A stretch of DNA of 64,000 nt from GCA-002050365 sp038235165 (GTDB lineage Bacteria; Acidobacteriota; Blastocatellia; Pyrinomonadales; Pyrinomonadaceae): assembly GCA_038235165.1 (NCBI GenBank), contig JBBSUG010000005.1, forward strand, positions 1 to 64,000. Direction: 5' to 3'. Made by a program: the position numbers and the translations under genes. The notes beneath the pieces were generated by a model, which saw only the letters and a program-made list of their open reading frames with translations, was not told where the DNA came from and made no database searches. Positions 28,869-37,371 of this stretch are shown one piece after another (the stretch's first letter is position 1; every line of letters starts with the position of its first letter).

Positions 28869-29537
28869 ATGTATTCAAAGAAAATTATTTTGACAGCGAT
28901 TTTTATTATCGTCGCGGCGTTTTCCGCGTCGGCACAAAAACGAATGGCGGACGATTGGAGCATCGCCGACTACATTAAGAATCTGCCTGAAAAATACATC
29001 ACTGCGACGGGCGATTTTCCGAAGCCGACGGCGAAAAACATCACTGTTGACGAGAAAAACGGTTACGCGGCGGCTTTCACGGATTATCCGGTAACGCCGG
29101 AACAGTTTGAGGCGGCATTTCCGGTTTTTCAGGCGGCTCTTTTTAAAAGTCAGACGAAGCCGCCGCTACTTGTCGTTTTCAATTTGAAAAGCGATTCGGT
29201 CTGCGAGGAATACGAAACTTTTTTTCTGCGGCGCGTCGGTAATCGTTGGACGGAAGTTAGACGAGAAGTTATGCCCGCGATGAATTTGAAAATGTTCTGG
29301 GACGCGCCGCAATCCGCCGAACGGCTTTTGAAAATCATTAAAGAAAACTCGATTTCTTATCATTTCGAGCCGCCGCGAAACGGAACGCGGATGAAAGTTT
29401 CTTTGGAAATCTGCGATTATCTCGAAGACGACGCGGCAGAAACAGTTGGCGACGAACTGCAAAAACTTATCGAGTCGGCGCGACCGATTTATCTCGATTG
29501 GGACAAACAAAACGGGAAATTTATTCGTGCAAAATAG
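28869..29537 (+). CDS. Exported protein of unknown function
   Basis: 222 residues with a clear signal peptide (MYSKKIILTAIFIIVAAFSASAQ). The mature protein is soluble, alpha/beta by eye, with a single cysteine in DSVCEEYETFF and another in LEICDYLEDD. GGGAG lies 5 bp before the ATG. No family is recognised. It is 12 bp from the next gene, so the two are very probably one transcript. Confidence 0.65.
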   Translation: MYSKKIILTAIFIIVAAFSASAQKRMADDWSIADYIKNLPEKYITATGDFPKPTAKNITVDEKNGYAAAFTDYPVTPEQFEAAFPVFQAALFKSQTKPPLLVVFNLKSDSVCEEYETFFLRRVGNRWTEVRREVMPAMNLKMFWDAPQSAERLLKIIKENSISYHFEPPRNGTRMKVSLEICDYLEDDAAETVGDELQKLIESARPIYLDWDKQNGKFIRAK

Positions 29538-29549
29538 GAGAAAAATCAA

Positions 29550-30911
29550 ATGAAAAACAAAATTACAATGAAAAGAAAACTTATGTTCGTCGCACTCTTG
29601 ATGTTTGCACTGGCAATCGGCGCGGCGGCGCAATCTGTAACCCTTGGACTAGGCGATACGGTTGTTACGCCCGACGGAAGGAAAGGCTATATCGGAGAGA
29701 TTAAATATGAAGATACGGCGACGGTGCGATTTAGCGAAAGACCCGGCGATTCAAAGAATTATATGTTGAAAGACCTGAAATTATTCGAGCCGCCGAAACC
29801 GCCCGGAACCACGCCGATTGAAACTTTTCGCGTCGGTGATGTTGTCATTAATCCTAAAGACCCGAATAAACAGCTCAGAATTGATTCGATTAGCGGCGAT
29901 TCGGCGGTTGTTCGTTACGGCGCGGGCAATTACAATGTTTATAAGGCAAAGCTCGAAGAACTTATCAGCCTGAAAACGTGGGAACGGATGCAGGACGATG
30001 ACAACGGGCAGAAACTCCTTCGCGCCGACTTCGCGGACGAAGCGGAACCGTATATGAGAACGGTCAAGATACTTGCCAATGCCTACAACCCGCAGTTTTA
30101 CGATCACGGCGATTCTTTTACGGGCAGTGCCGCAGATCAGGAAGCGTGGCGAAAAGATTTGGAAGCTCTCGCCGCCGTTTGCCGAAAATATCCGAACCTC
30201 ACCAATGAAAACTCTTCCGCGCAACAATCAATCGAGAATTTTCCCACCGACGTATGCAAGTTGGCGGAGCAGCGGGTGAGTGTTATCGAAAAAACCAATA
30301 ACAAACTCGGCAATCTGTCCGCCGATCAGGAAGTCCGCAGTTGGTCTATGAAACTCGATGAAGCGGCGAAGGATTCCGAAGGCTTAATTGAAGACGAGCT
30401 GCAAATGTTGCTCTATGAACGCGCCGCGTGGGAGCAGACGTATTTGAAAAATCTCAAAAAGAAATACACGGAGCGAGGAGCGCAGATGCCGCCGGAAGTT
30501 TTCAAGCCGCTCGACGAATTTGCCGCCGGGATAAAAGCGAAGATTGAAAGCGACGCGGAACAGCGCGTATGGGAAAAGCCTAATTTTACAGATGCCGCGC
30601 TCGAAGCCTTGGCGAAACGCCGTTTTGCTGTGGACTTTCCCGACATACAAGTTCTCAAAACCGGAATGACTTTCACGACCTGGAAAGAGATGGACAAAAC
30701 ATCCCTTATCGGCAGCGACAGCAACGGAAAATACTACAAAATAACGCCGGGAGCCTATCGCTACAAACTCGGTCTCGCACTTATTAAGATGCCGAACCGT
30801 CCAATGTGCCAAATCCGCGGATTTCAATTAACGCAGCACAAAGCCGGTGCGGGCTACGGCACGGCAAAAGCATCGGTCGCCGAAGCGGGAATTTTTGTGA
30901 AATGTCCGTAA
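29550..30911 (+). CDS. Exported protein with two small-barrel repeats
   Basis: 453 residues. AGGAG lies 9 bp before the ATG. The signal peptide ends at GAAAQ. Two copies of a short beta-barrel-like unit follow: GDTVVTPDGRKGYIGEIKYE (about 35-80) and GDVVINPKDPNKQLRIDSIS (about 95-140), each starting with the GDxV pattern common in KOW/SH3-like folds. The remaining 300 residues are helical, with a C-terminal basic stretch ending VKCP. No known family. It is co-transcribed with its neighbours by spacing. Confidence 0.65.
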   Translation: MKNKITMKRKLMFVALLMFALAIGAAAQSVTLGLGDTVVTPDGRKGYIGEIKYEDTATVRFSERPGDSKNYMLKDLKLFEPPKPPGTTPIETFRVGDVVINPKDPNKQLRIDSISGDSAVVRYGAGNYNVYKAKLEELISLKTWERMQDDDNGQKLLRADFADEAEPYMRTVKILANAYNPQFYDHGDSFTGSAADQEAWRKDLEALAAVCRKYPNLTNENSSAQQSIENFPTDVCKLAEQRVSVIEKTNNKLGNLSADQEVRSWSMKLDEAAKDSEGLIEDELQMLLYERAAWEQTYLKNLKKKYTERGAQMPPEVFKPLDEFAAGIKAKIESDAEQRVWEKPNFTDAALEALAKRRFAVDFPDIQVLKTGMTFTTWKEMDKTSLIGSDSNGKYYKITPGAYRYKLGLALIKMPNRPMCQIRGFQLTQHKAGAGYGTAKASVAEAGIFVKCP

Positions 30912-30983
30912 GTGGAAATCGTTTGTCGAGAAGCTGCAATGTTTTTCAGCTTTTCGACACTCTTATTAAGGAAATATAAAAAT

Positions 30984-31700
30984 ATGAAAATTTTACTACC
31001 TGTTTTAATTTTAATTTGTGCCGCCGGAGTTTTCGCGCAGGCGCAGACGAAATGTTTTCGGAATGACGGTTTGCGGGATAACCATATTGTCCGTTTTGAA
31101 GCGGACGGCGGCGACGTTGCCGGTTCGTATTTTGTCGAGACCGACGGCGACGCGGAGCAGACGCAGACTTTTGATTTTAGCGGAACGCGCAGTGGAAACA
31201 CGCTGACCGTTAAATTTGCGGGCGACGCGCCGCCCGGAGTTGCGCCGTCGAAAACGAAAAGTTTAATTTGGACGCTCGCGCAGACGGCGGACGGCGAAAT
31301 TTTGCGAATCAAGTTTTACGGCAAAAACTACGAAACAAACAAATACGCCGATTATTCAGCCGATTTCGTTTCGTGCGAGCCGAGTTATGCGACGCTCGCT
31401 AAACAGGCGAAGCGCGTTTCGTTTGCCAAAGGTGCAAAATCCGCCGCCTTTGCTCTTACCTTCAAAACTCAGTTGGAACGGAAAGCATTTTTGCTAGGAG
31501 CGCGAAAAGGTCAGACAATTTCGGTAATGTCGCCCGGTTGCGGAATCTCGGTTTATTACCCGGACAAAACCGCCGACAAAGAAGGCGGAATTGACACATT
31601 CAGTCTGGAAAACTTGCCGCAATCCGGCGATTACCTGTTCGTCATCAGTCCTGCCGGCGAGCCGGGAAACTGCGCGACGACTTTTGAAATTAACAAATGA
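30984..31700 (+). CDS. Exported protein with PPC-like C-terminal domain
   Basis: 238 residues from the ATG at 30984, chosen for its AAGGAA and signal peptide (MKILLPVLILICAAGVFAQ); a GTG at 30912 is in frame but lacks both. The N-terminal half has the pattern KCFRNDGLRDN...FDFSGTRSGNTLTVKF...ILRIKFYGKNY. The C-terminal part (RKGQTISVMSPGCGISVYYP, LENLPQSGDYLFVI) resembles bacterial pre-peptidase C-terminal sandwiches. A wrecked paralogue lies at 32954-33738. Its stop overlaps the next start (ATGA). Confidence 0.65.
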   Translation: MKILLPVLILICAAGVFAQAQTKCFRNDGLRDNHIVRFEADGGDVAGSYFVETDGDAEQTQTFDFSGTRSGNTLTVKFAGDAPPGVAPSKTKSLIWTLAQTADGEILRIKFYGKNYETNKYADYSADFVSCEPSYATLAKQAKRVSFAKGAKSAAFALTFKTQLERKAFLLGARKGQTISVMSPGCGISVYYPDKTADKEGGIDTFSLENLPQSGDYLFVISPAGEPGNCATTFEINK

Positions 31701-32377
31701 CAATCAGTTTATTAAAACACGCGCTCATTTTTTTCGCTCTGTCGGGCTTTTCGGTAAATTGCGCGAACGCGCAGAAGATAAATCTTTCTACCGACAAAGC
31801 CGTGCTTGCGGAGTTGCAAAAAAAGGCGGACGAAATGCGCGAGGCAATCGGGACGACGGGCAATGAAAAATTCGATGCGGCAATGAAGAAACCGCTTGAT
31901 GCAAAATCTGTCTGCATCAAAAGAATTAAGGAGTCGGAAAAAATTATTGTCATCGGTTTGAAAGAATTCGGCGACGATTCTTTTAGTTTCCACGGCGCGT
32001 TCGTGGATTCTCGATTTTATTACAGCGATGAAAAAACCTTGTCGAAAAACGCACTTGACGCGCTCGGCTGGCAAAAGGCAACGCAGGCGCAGCGTGAAAA
32101 GCTGGCGAAACTCTGGGTTGAAAAAGGACTGCTCGCGTTTTACACGGTGCTTTATACAGAAGACGTGGATTTCCTGAAAGATTTTCAGTCGAAAAGCGAA
32201 GTAACCTATAAAGGCGGAAAACCGCCGTCGCCGCCGGAGTTTCATCCGCCGCAAGTCGTTTCAAATGAAGGCGGAGAAACAGTCGTTACGCTGTGGACAA
32301 GCGTTATGAAAACAAAGAAAGAGTTTGAACATCATCAATTTAGATTCGTTGCCGATGCAAGTCTTTTAAAAGATTAA
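31697..32377 (+). CDS. Exported protein of unknown function
   Basis: 226 residues, with the start overlapping the previous stop by 4 bp (ATGA), a sign of translational coupling. The signal peptide ends near NCANAQ. The mature region begins with a charged helix (DKAVLAELQKKADEMREAIG), then mixed alpha/beta with a proline-rich loop (GGKPPSPPEFHPPQ). No family is recognised. Confidence 0.65.
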   Translation: MTISLLKHALIFFALSGFSVNCANAQKINLSTDKAVLAELQKKADEMREAIGTTGNEKFDAAMKKPLDAKSVCIKRIKESEKIIVIGLKEFGDDSFSFHGAFVDSRFYYSDEKTLSKNALDALGWQKATQAQREKLAKLWVEKGLLAFYTVLYTEDVDFLKDFQSKSEVTYKGGKPPSPPEFHPPQVVSNEGGETVVTLWTSVMKTKKEFEHHQFRFVADASLLKD

Positions 32378-32396
32378 AACTTAAAATGGGGAGAAT

Positions 32397-32936
32397 ATGA
32401 AAAGAAATTTTATTACAACTTTGAACGGCAAAATTATTTATTCTTTGCTTTTGGGGATTTTTACAACGCTCATTTGGACGAATTCCGCATACTCGCAAAC
32501 CGAAAAGGAAATTATAAAAATCCGCGCTGAGGTCGCGGCGATTAATAAAGGCGGGGCAAAATATACGAAAACGAAGAAAGATGTCGAAGGCATTTCGCTC
32601 GAAGGTGCGGAAGCGACGTATTTTTATTCGGGCAGCGATTTGAAGAAAATCACGACGAAAATGTATGGCGAAACTTACAAAGCGACCGGAGAATTTTATT
32701 ACGAGAACGGCGAATTAATTTTCGCTTTTAAAAAACATCATCAATATGATACGCAAATCGGAGTGGGCAATCCGCCGAAAGTCGTTCGCTCGGAAGAACA
32801 AAGATTTTATTTCGCAAATGGTAAATTGATTCGGCTGTTGGTCGGGAAAAAAGAATTGAAATCAAGCGACGAAAGATACGCCGAATTGAAAGACGACATC
32901 GTTGATGATTCGAGCAAAATAAAAGGTTCTTTTTAA
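32397..32936 (+). CDS. Exported protein of unknown function
   Basis: 179 residues. The signal peptide has a longer n-region (MKRNFITTLNGKIIYSLLLG) and ends near AYSQ. The mature part is mostly beta (TKKDVEGISLEGAEATYFYS, GEFYYENGELIFAFKKH, EQRFYFANGKLIRLLVGKK), the look of a MORN-like or antiparallel sheet repeat, but no family is certain. GGGAG is upstream. It is the last intact gene of the cluster. Confidence 0.65.
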   Translation: MKRNFITTLNGKIIYSLLLGIFTTLIWTNSAYSQTEKEIIKIRAEVAAINKGGAKYTKTKKDVEGISLEGAEATYFYSGSDLKKITTKMYGETYKATGEFYYENGELIFAFKKHHQYDTQIGVGNPPKVVRSEEQRFYFANGKLIRLLVGKKELKSSDERYAELKDDIVDDSSKIKGSF

Positions 32937-32953
32937 GTATAAAATAGAAAAAG

Positions 32954-33738
32954 ATGAAATTTTTAATAAGTTTCTTAATTTTAATCACGGCGAGTTTTGC
33001 CTTCGCGCAAACTGAATCGAAATGTTTCCAAAACCAATAATTACAAGGCGAAAACTCGGTGATATTTGAAACAAACGGAAACAAAATCGCGGGGACGTTT
33101 GCCGTTGAAAATAGCGGCGACAGCGAATTGTCTAAAACTTATGAGTTTGCCGGAACGCGTGCAGGCAATGTTTTGACGGTGAAATTCCACAAAAACGAAC
33201 TGCCCAATGTCGCGCCGTCCGAGATGAAAAGTCTTATTCCGAGATGAAAAGTCTTATTTGGACGGTCGTCAAAACGGCGGACAAGGAAATTTTGCGAATC
33301 AAGTTTTACGGCAAAAACTACGACACAAACAAATACGCCGATTATTTCGCCGATTTTGAATCGTGTGAGCCGGGTTATGCGACATTAACGTAACAAGCGA
33401 AAGCCGTTCAATTTGCCAAAGGCAAAACTTTGGCAACTGTGCCGGTTTCTTTTAAAGACATGGACGAACGAAAAGTCTTTTCAATCAACATTCGCAAAGG
33501 TCAAACGCTTGAAATTGACGCGGCAAACTGCAAAATTTCGGTCTATCAGCCGAACGGAAAAATTTACGATTTTGTCGAATGGGAAAACGAAGACGACAGT
33601 GAAAAGACGTTTATAAGTTCGACGATTGACCGAATGACGGTTAAACCAATTCCGCAGACGGGAAACTATCTGGTCGTGCTAAGAAAAAACGCGGAAAGCG
33701 CACAACCCGAATCGGCAACCTTAAAAATTACAAACTAA
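32954..33738 (+). pseudogene. Wrecked paralogue of the 30984 exported protein
   Basis: Starts with a good signal peptide (MKFLISFLILITASFAFAQ) and then follows the intact paralogue closely, for example ILRIKFYGKNYDTNKYADY. Three lesions are seen: TAA at 33038-33040, a 20-bp tandem duplication at 33219-33258 that shifts frame, and TAA at 33391-33393 (ATL-T-stop-QAK, where the paralogue has ATLAKQAK). The C-terminal domain (33430-33738) is again open and ends ATLKITN. Because the duplication is exact, it is recent. Confidence 0.85.
33219..33258 (+). repeat. Exact 20-bp tandem duplication
   Basis: The 20 bases at 33219-33238 are repeated without change at 33239-33258. The intact paralogue has one copy. 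Confidence 0.95.
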
Positions 33739-33916
33739 AAATAAAAAAGAAAAAATCGAATCAAACTTTATCGTCAGAGATTTCATTCAACACCGCGATT
33801 GCCGCTCGTTTCGACTACTCCTCGTAATTACTCACGCACAGCTCGATTAGCTTCTGGTTCGATCAGGCGAAAATGTTTATTTGCAAGTTTCAGCGTCGCC
33901 GTTCCGCTTGTTACGG
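33739..33916. other. Gap with no recognisable gene
   Basis: A/T-rich start, then mixed sequence with stops in all frames. It is perhaps older debris of the same lost macroglobulin copy as the next feature, but no alignment is visible by eye. Confidence 0.4.
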
Positions 33917-34093
33917 CGACGGCATTCGAAGCGTTTAGTTTACTGCTTTGAGAAGGCGTTTATAATTATAATTACGTTTACAAGAGCGACAACGCCGTGA
34001 CAATTCGTCGTGCCGCCCGCGAAAGCCGAGGAAATGTATCATCCCGAAAATTTCGGGCGCACGGGAAATGATTTTGTGCGAGTTGAGCAATAA
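33917..34093 (+). pseudogene. 3' fragment of a second alpha-2-macroglobulin gene
   Basis: DNA at 33917-34093 aligns base by base with the last 170 bp of the intact macroglobulin gene (26310-26476). Shared stretches include GAAGGCGTTTATAATTAT, CAATTCGTCGTGCCGCCCGC and the last codons before the stop. It has TGA in place of the TGG of LLWEG, a +1 shift after TACGTT, and a second TGA (at 33998). The rest of that gene copy is gone. Confidence 0.8.
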
Positions 34094-34100
34094 CAAACAT

Positions 34101-34152
34101 AAAAATTCGCACGAGGAAAGAATAATAAAAAACTTGCTTCGTGCGGATTTTA
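34101..34152. terminator. Bidirectional terminator-like hairpin
   Basis: AAAATTCGCACGAG...CTTCGTGCGGATTTT pair over about 17 bp around an A-rich loop. It lies between plus-strand debris and the convergent DUF417 gene. Confidence 0.6.
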
Positions 34153-34168
34153 TATTTGACGCACAGAT

Positions 34169-34669
34169 TCAAACTTCAAATGTTCGCGCGTTAGCGGCTC
34201 GCCACGCCTCGCCCGCCGTCCAGATTGCCGCGCCGAGCAGAATTATGTCTTTTGCCAGAAATTGTCCCGGCATCGGCGACGGAAACGGGAAACCGTAACC
34301 CGGCTGCCAAACGCCCGGAGTCGTTAATGTGAAACTCAGCGTAGTCAGAAACATAATAATCGCGCCCATGCTGCCGATTGCAGAAATCTGCGGCGCGAAA
34401 GATCGCAGCGCGATCATAATTCCCAGAACAATTTCGATAACCCCGAGTATTGACGCAACCGCATAAATGCTCATTATATTAAGCATCCACGACATCAGCG
34501 GGGAATTTTCGACTAATCCCTTGATGCCTTCCGCCTCGTAAGCAGTGAATTTCAAACTGCCGACCCATAATAAAATTATGACCAGACCGTAACGCAGAAC
34601 ATTTGTTCCGATATTTTCCAGCGTGTAACCTAAACCGTCCGTATTTGTATTATTTATTGTTGTTTCCAT
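34169..34669 (-). CDS. DUF417 family membrane protein (YkgB/RclC-like)
   Basis: 166 residues from the ATG at 34669 (GAGG 7 bp upstream); an upstream TTG would add MKKKRQK. Four hydrophobic segments and the family motif KFTAYEAEGIKGLVENSPLM are present. A DUF417 member, RclC (YkgB), belongs to the reactive-chlorine-resistance locus of E. coli. It lies 66 bp downstream of the propeller gene on the same strand, in a possible operon led by an ECF sigma pair. Confidence 0.85.
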   Translation of the reverse strand: METTINNTNTDGLGYTLENIGTNVLRYGLVIILLWVGSLKFTAYEAEGIKGLVENSPLMSWMLNIMSIYAVASILGVIEIVLGIMIALRSFAPQISAIGSMGAIIMFLTTLSFTLTTPGVWQPGYGFPFPSPMPGQFLAKDIILLGAAIWTAGEAWRAANARTFEV

Positions 34670-34735
34670 TTTTTGCCTCTTTTTTTTCAAAAATATTCGA
34701 TGTCTTTTATTTTCTAAAGCCAGCCAACCATTATT

Positions 34736-36010
34736 CTAAAAAGCGGCAAGACCGGAGGCACCGTTGGCAACCGGAAGACCGCCTGTTGTTAAGCCTAAAG
34801 GGATTAAAGTTCCGTCGCCGACCACACGAAATGAAGCGACTGCGCCCGTACCTCTCAAGAGTTGATAAATAAAACGTCCGTCGCGGCTGAAAACTAGATC
34901 AACCGGCTGGCTCATCGCTCCCGTCGAAGCTGCAATGCCTTGAACTAAAGTCAGTGAACCGTCGGAAGCTATCCGATAGCTGGAAATCGTGCCGCTGCCG
35001 AAGTTAGCCGTATAAGCGTATTGTCCGTCATTAGAAATTGTTACCCAACAAATATCGGTCTGGGCGTTTCCCACCGAACCGCTGATGGGCGTAATTGTTC
35101 CATTTGCCGTATTTACACTGTAAGAAGACGCGGCGGAAAGATTCGGCGAGGCGTTGAACGATTCGACGACGATTAATTTGCCGTCGCTGCGAAAATCCAA
35201 AGAAAACGGTCGCAGTCCGAATGAAGCGTTTCGAATCGGCTTTTCCGAGGCGTACCCGTTTGAATCAATTGTAAATGCGTCTATCGCATTCTCCGTTCCC
35301 GGAAATAGTGTGTTCGTCGTCTTTTGCGTAACGAGAATCGTGCGTCCGTCGGGGCTGAATTTAACTTCGCCGGGAACGGCAATCGGCGAACTCAACATTC
35401 TGAACGAATCCGGCAGCGTCTGCAAAGTGCCGTTCGGCATAATTCTGAAACCGCGAATTCCGTTTCCGGCGACCGAACCGTCCATCGAATAGAGAAAATT
35501 ATTGTTCAGAGTCAGACTCAAGGGCTGATCGCCCGCGTCTATTACCTGAATTAATCTGAGAAATACTCCAAACACCTGAAAAACGCTGATGTTGTCGCTG
35601 CCGGGATTAACCGCATACAGAAAACGATTATCCGCACTGAGTCTGAGCGGTCCCTGTGTATCCGTATCAACGCCGATGCCGAGACCGTGTGTGCTGACGT
35701 TACCGCGAAGCCTGAGCAAATTTCCGTTCTTCAAACGAATGTATCTGACGACTGCATTACCTTCAGCGGCGTTGGTCATTGCGAAAACCGCGCCAAAGCC
35801 TAAACCGTTATAATATTGTGATTCTTGATCTATCTGAACTTTCGAGTTTTTTTCGATTTGCTCGGTAATCATCTCCGACTTCGATTTCGGCTCTTTCTCG
35901 ACTTTCTGTGCGAACGTCGCCGTCGTGCCGAAAGCAATAATCGCCAATGTGAAAATCGCTAAAACTCGTTTTAAATTTACCGCTGCGTCACTTTTTATAT
36001 TTATATTCAT
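34736..36010 (-). CDS. Secreted beta-propeller (YVTN/lactonase-like) protein
   Basis: 424 residues. The signal peptide ends near TATFAQ. A short charged helix follows, then about seven blades with lactonase-family patterns: GPLRLSADNRFLYAVNPGSD, DNISVFQVF, VKFSPDGRTILVTQ, VTISNDGQYAYTANFGSGTI, LVFSRDGRFIYQLL. Residues match the 6-phosphogluconolactonase/YVTN fold, but with a signal peptide an enzyme in the pentose phosphate pathway is unlikely. It is co-oriented with the sigma/anti-sigma pair upstream. Confidence 0.8.
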   Translation of the reverse strand: MNINIKSDAAVNLKRVLAIFTLAIIAFGTTATFAQKVEKEPKSKSEMITEQIEKNSKVQIDQESQYYNGLGFGAVFAMTNAAEGNAVVRYIRLKNGNLLRLRGNVSTHGLGIGVDTDTQGPLRLSADNRFLYAVNPGSDNISVFQVFGVFLRLIQVIDAGDQPLSLTLNNNFLYSMDGSVAGNGIRGFRIMPNGTLQTLPDSFRMLSSPIAVPGEVKFSPDGRTILVTQKTTNTLFPGTENAIDAFTIDSNGYASEKPIRNASFGLRPFSLDFRSDGKLIVVESFNASPNLSAASSYSVNTANGTITPISGSVGNAQTDICWVTISNDGQYAYTANFGSGTISSYRIASDGSLTLVQGIAASTGAMSQPVDLVFSRDGRFIYQLLRGTGAVASFRVVGDGTLIPLGLTTGGLPVANGASGLAAF

Positions 36011-36080
36011 TTTTTCTTTCCTCGCTGCTTCCTTGTTTATTAAGCCGTAAAGTTTTTAGAAATGCGGGCTTATGTGGTTA

Positions 36081-36116
36081 TAAGTCAATTGGAAAGAAAA
36101 AAGTTCCAGCCGGAAC
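36081..36116 (-). promoter_or_regulatory. Candidate ECF-type -35 box within a palindrome
   Basis: On the minus strand GGAAC at 36107-36103 is followed by a T run, as in many ECF -35 boxes, and by GACTTA 16 bp further. The same GGAAC is one half of the palindrome GTTCC-agcc-GGAAC. It is 71 bp before the propeller gene. The -10 match is weak. Confidence 0.35.
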
Positions 36117-36250
36117 AAAAAAAGTTATTTTTATTTGTAGAGGAAGTCCGCGCATCAGTAAAGACGCAGACTGAAATTCTTCTGCGGGCTTGTCAATTTG
36201 CGGGCTTCCGCCGTAGTTAGAAAATTATGGGTGTCGGGAAATCGGTGAAA

Positions 36251-36517
36251 TTATTTATTGTCCGGCTCGAAACATTCGGTCTCTTTCAAAACAGACGAGA
36301 TTTTTTCGCGCAGACTCGGCGGAACGGCAGTGTGTTGTAATTTGTTGCGGACTTCGCGCCAAACGCCCGATTCAAAATTAAATTCTCTGGCGCAAATCGC
36401 GCAAATTTCGAGATGCTGTTGGACGAGACGGCAATCTTCTGCGCTCAACTCGTGGTCAATAAAATCATCGAGCCGGCGGAATGTTTCTTCACAGGTCAGT
36501 TGGTCTATCATTTTCAT
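36251..36517 (-). CDS. Soluble zinc-binding anti-sigma factor (RsrA-like)
   Basis: 88 residues with no membrane segment. C9, H35, C39 and C42 form the H-x3-C-x2-C site of the zf-HC2/ZAS fold; C29 and C80 are extra. Size and layout resemble RsrA-type redox-sensing anti-sigma factors, which release their sigma factor when thiols oxidise. The ATG overlaps the sigma stop codon by 4 bp, so translation is coupled. Confidence 0.82.
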   Translation of the reverse strand: MKMIDQLTCEETFRRLDDFIDHELSAEDCRLVQQHLEICAICAREFNFESGVWREVRNKLQHTAVPPSLREKISSVLKETECFEPDNK

Positions 36518-37098
36518 TTCGCCTCCGTTTTTTCGCCGACGATGCCCTGCTCTTCAGCGACTTGCCACAGCGATTTTTGCAGTAATTTTCTGCCGCGATG
36601 CAGCCGCGAACGCACCGTGCCGACCGGACAATCAACCATTGCGGCGATTTCCTGATAAGAAAATCCGTCCATAAAATAAAATGCCGCGACGACGCGATAT
36701 TCGACTGCCAGTTCTGAAATCGCCGCCGCAATTCTTTCCGCATCCATTTTGCGAAGAAAAACTTCGCCCGGATTTTCGATTGTTTCGTGAAATCCGGCAT
36801 CGTAAGTTTTATTATACAAATAAAGCGTCAAATCATCTTCGACATCAATCATTTCCAGCTCGCACTGTTTTTTTCGGTATTTTTTGTAAAAAGCATTGGT
36901 CATAATCCGCAAAAACCACGCTTTGAAATTCGTTCCCGTCTCAAAGGTGTGAAAATTGCAAAAGGATTTAACCGCCGCTTCCTGTACCAAATCTTCGGCA
37001 TCCGGCGCATTGCGCGTCATACGCAAAGCTACACCGTAGGCGATGCCGAGAATCGGTTCTAAATCTGCTTCAAATTGTTCCGCCGTCGTAGCTTCCAA
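36514..37098 (-). CDS. ECF sigma factor (SigR-like group)
   Basis: About 194 residues from a TTG at 37098, chosen because GGAG lies 11 bp upstream; a TTG at 37134 is also in frame. Region 2 shows APDAEDLVQEAAVKSF and FKAWFLRIMTNAFYKKYRKK; region 4 shows YRVVAAFYFMDGFSYQEIAA and GTVRSRLHRGRKLLQ. With its overlapping anti-sigma partner it forms a typical SigR/RsrA-style cassette. The two genes downstream may be its targets. Confidence 0.88.
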   Translation of the reverse strand: MEATTAEQFEADLEPILGIAYGVALRMTRNAPDAEDLVQEAAVKSFCNFHTFETGTNFKAWFLRIMTNAFYKKYRKKQCELEMIDVEDDLTLYLYNKTYDAGFHETIENPGEVFLRKMDAERIAAAISELAVEYRVVAAFYFMDGFSYQEIAAMVDCPVGTVRSRLHRGRKLLQKSLWQVAEEQGIVGEKTEAK

Positions 37099-37371
37099 GA
37101 TATTTGTTTCTCCTGCCAGCCAAAACGCAGACAAATCAGCAGATCCTCCGGCGACTGGCGGTTATAAATCAAAATCAGTTAAAAATTTAATCTTCATAAA
37201 AAGAAATGTTTCTTAGAAAGCAAATTATTCCTTGCTCATCTAAAATCGCGGATTTTGACTGTGTTGAAAAACTCCTGCCCTCAAAAATTCTCGACAATTT
37301 TCAAATTTCGATGTCGCCGAGGGAACTTTCAAAAGCAGAGCAGATGTGCCGAAGCATTAATTCTGGTGCAG

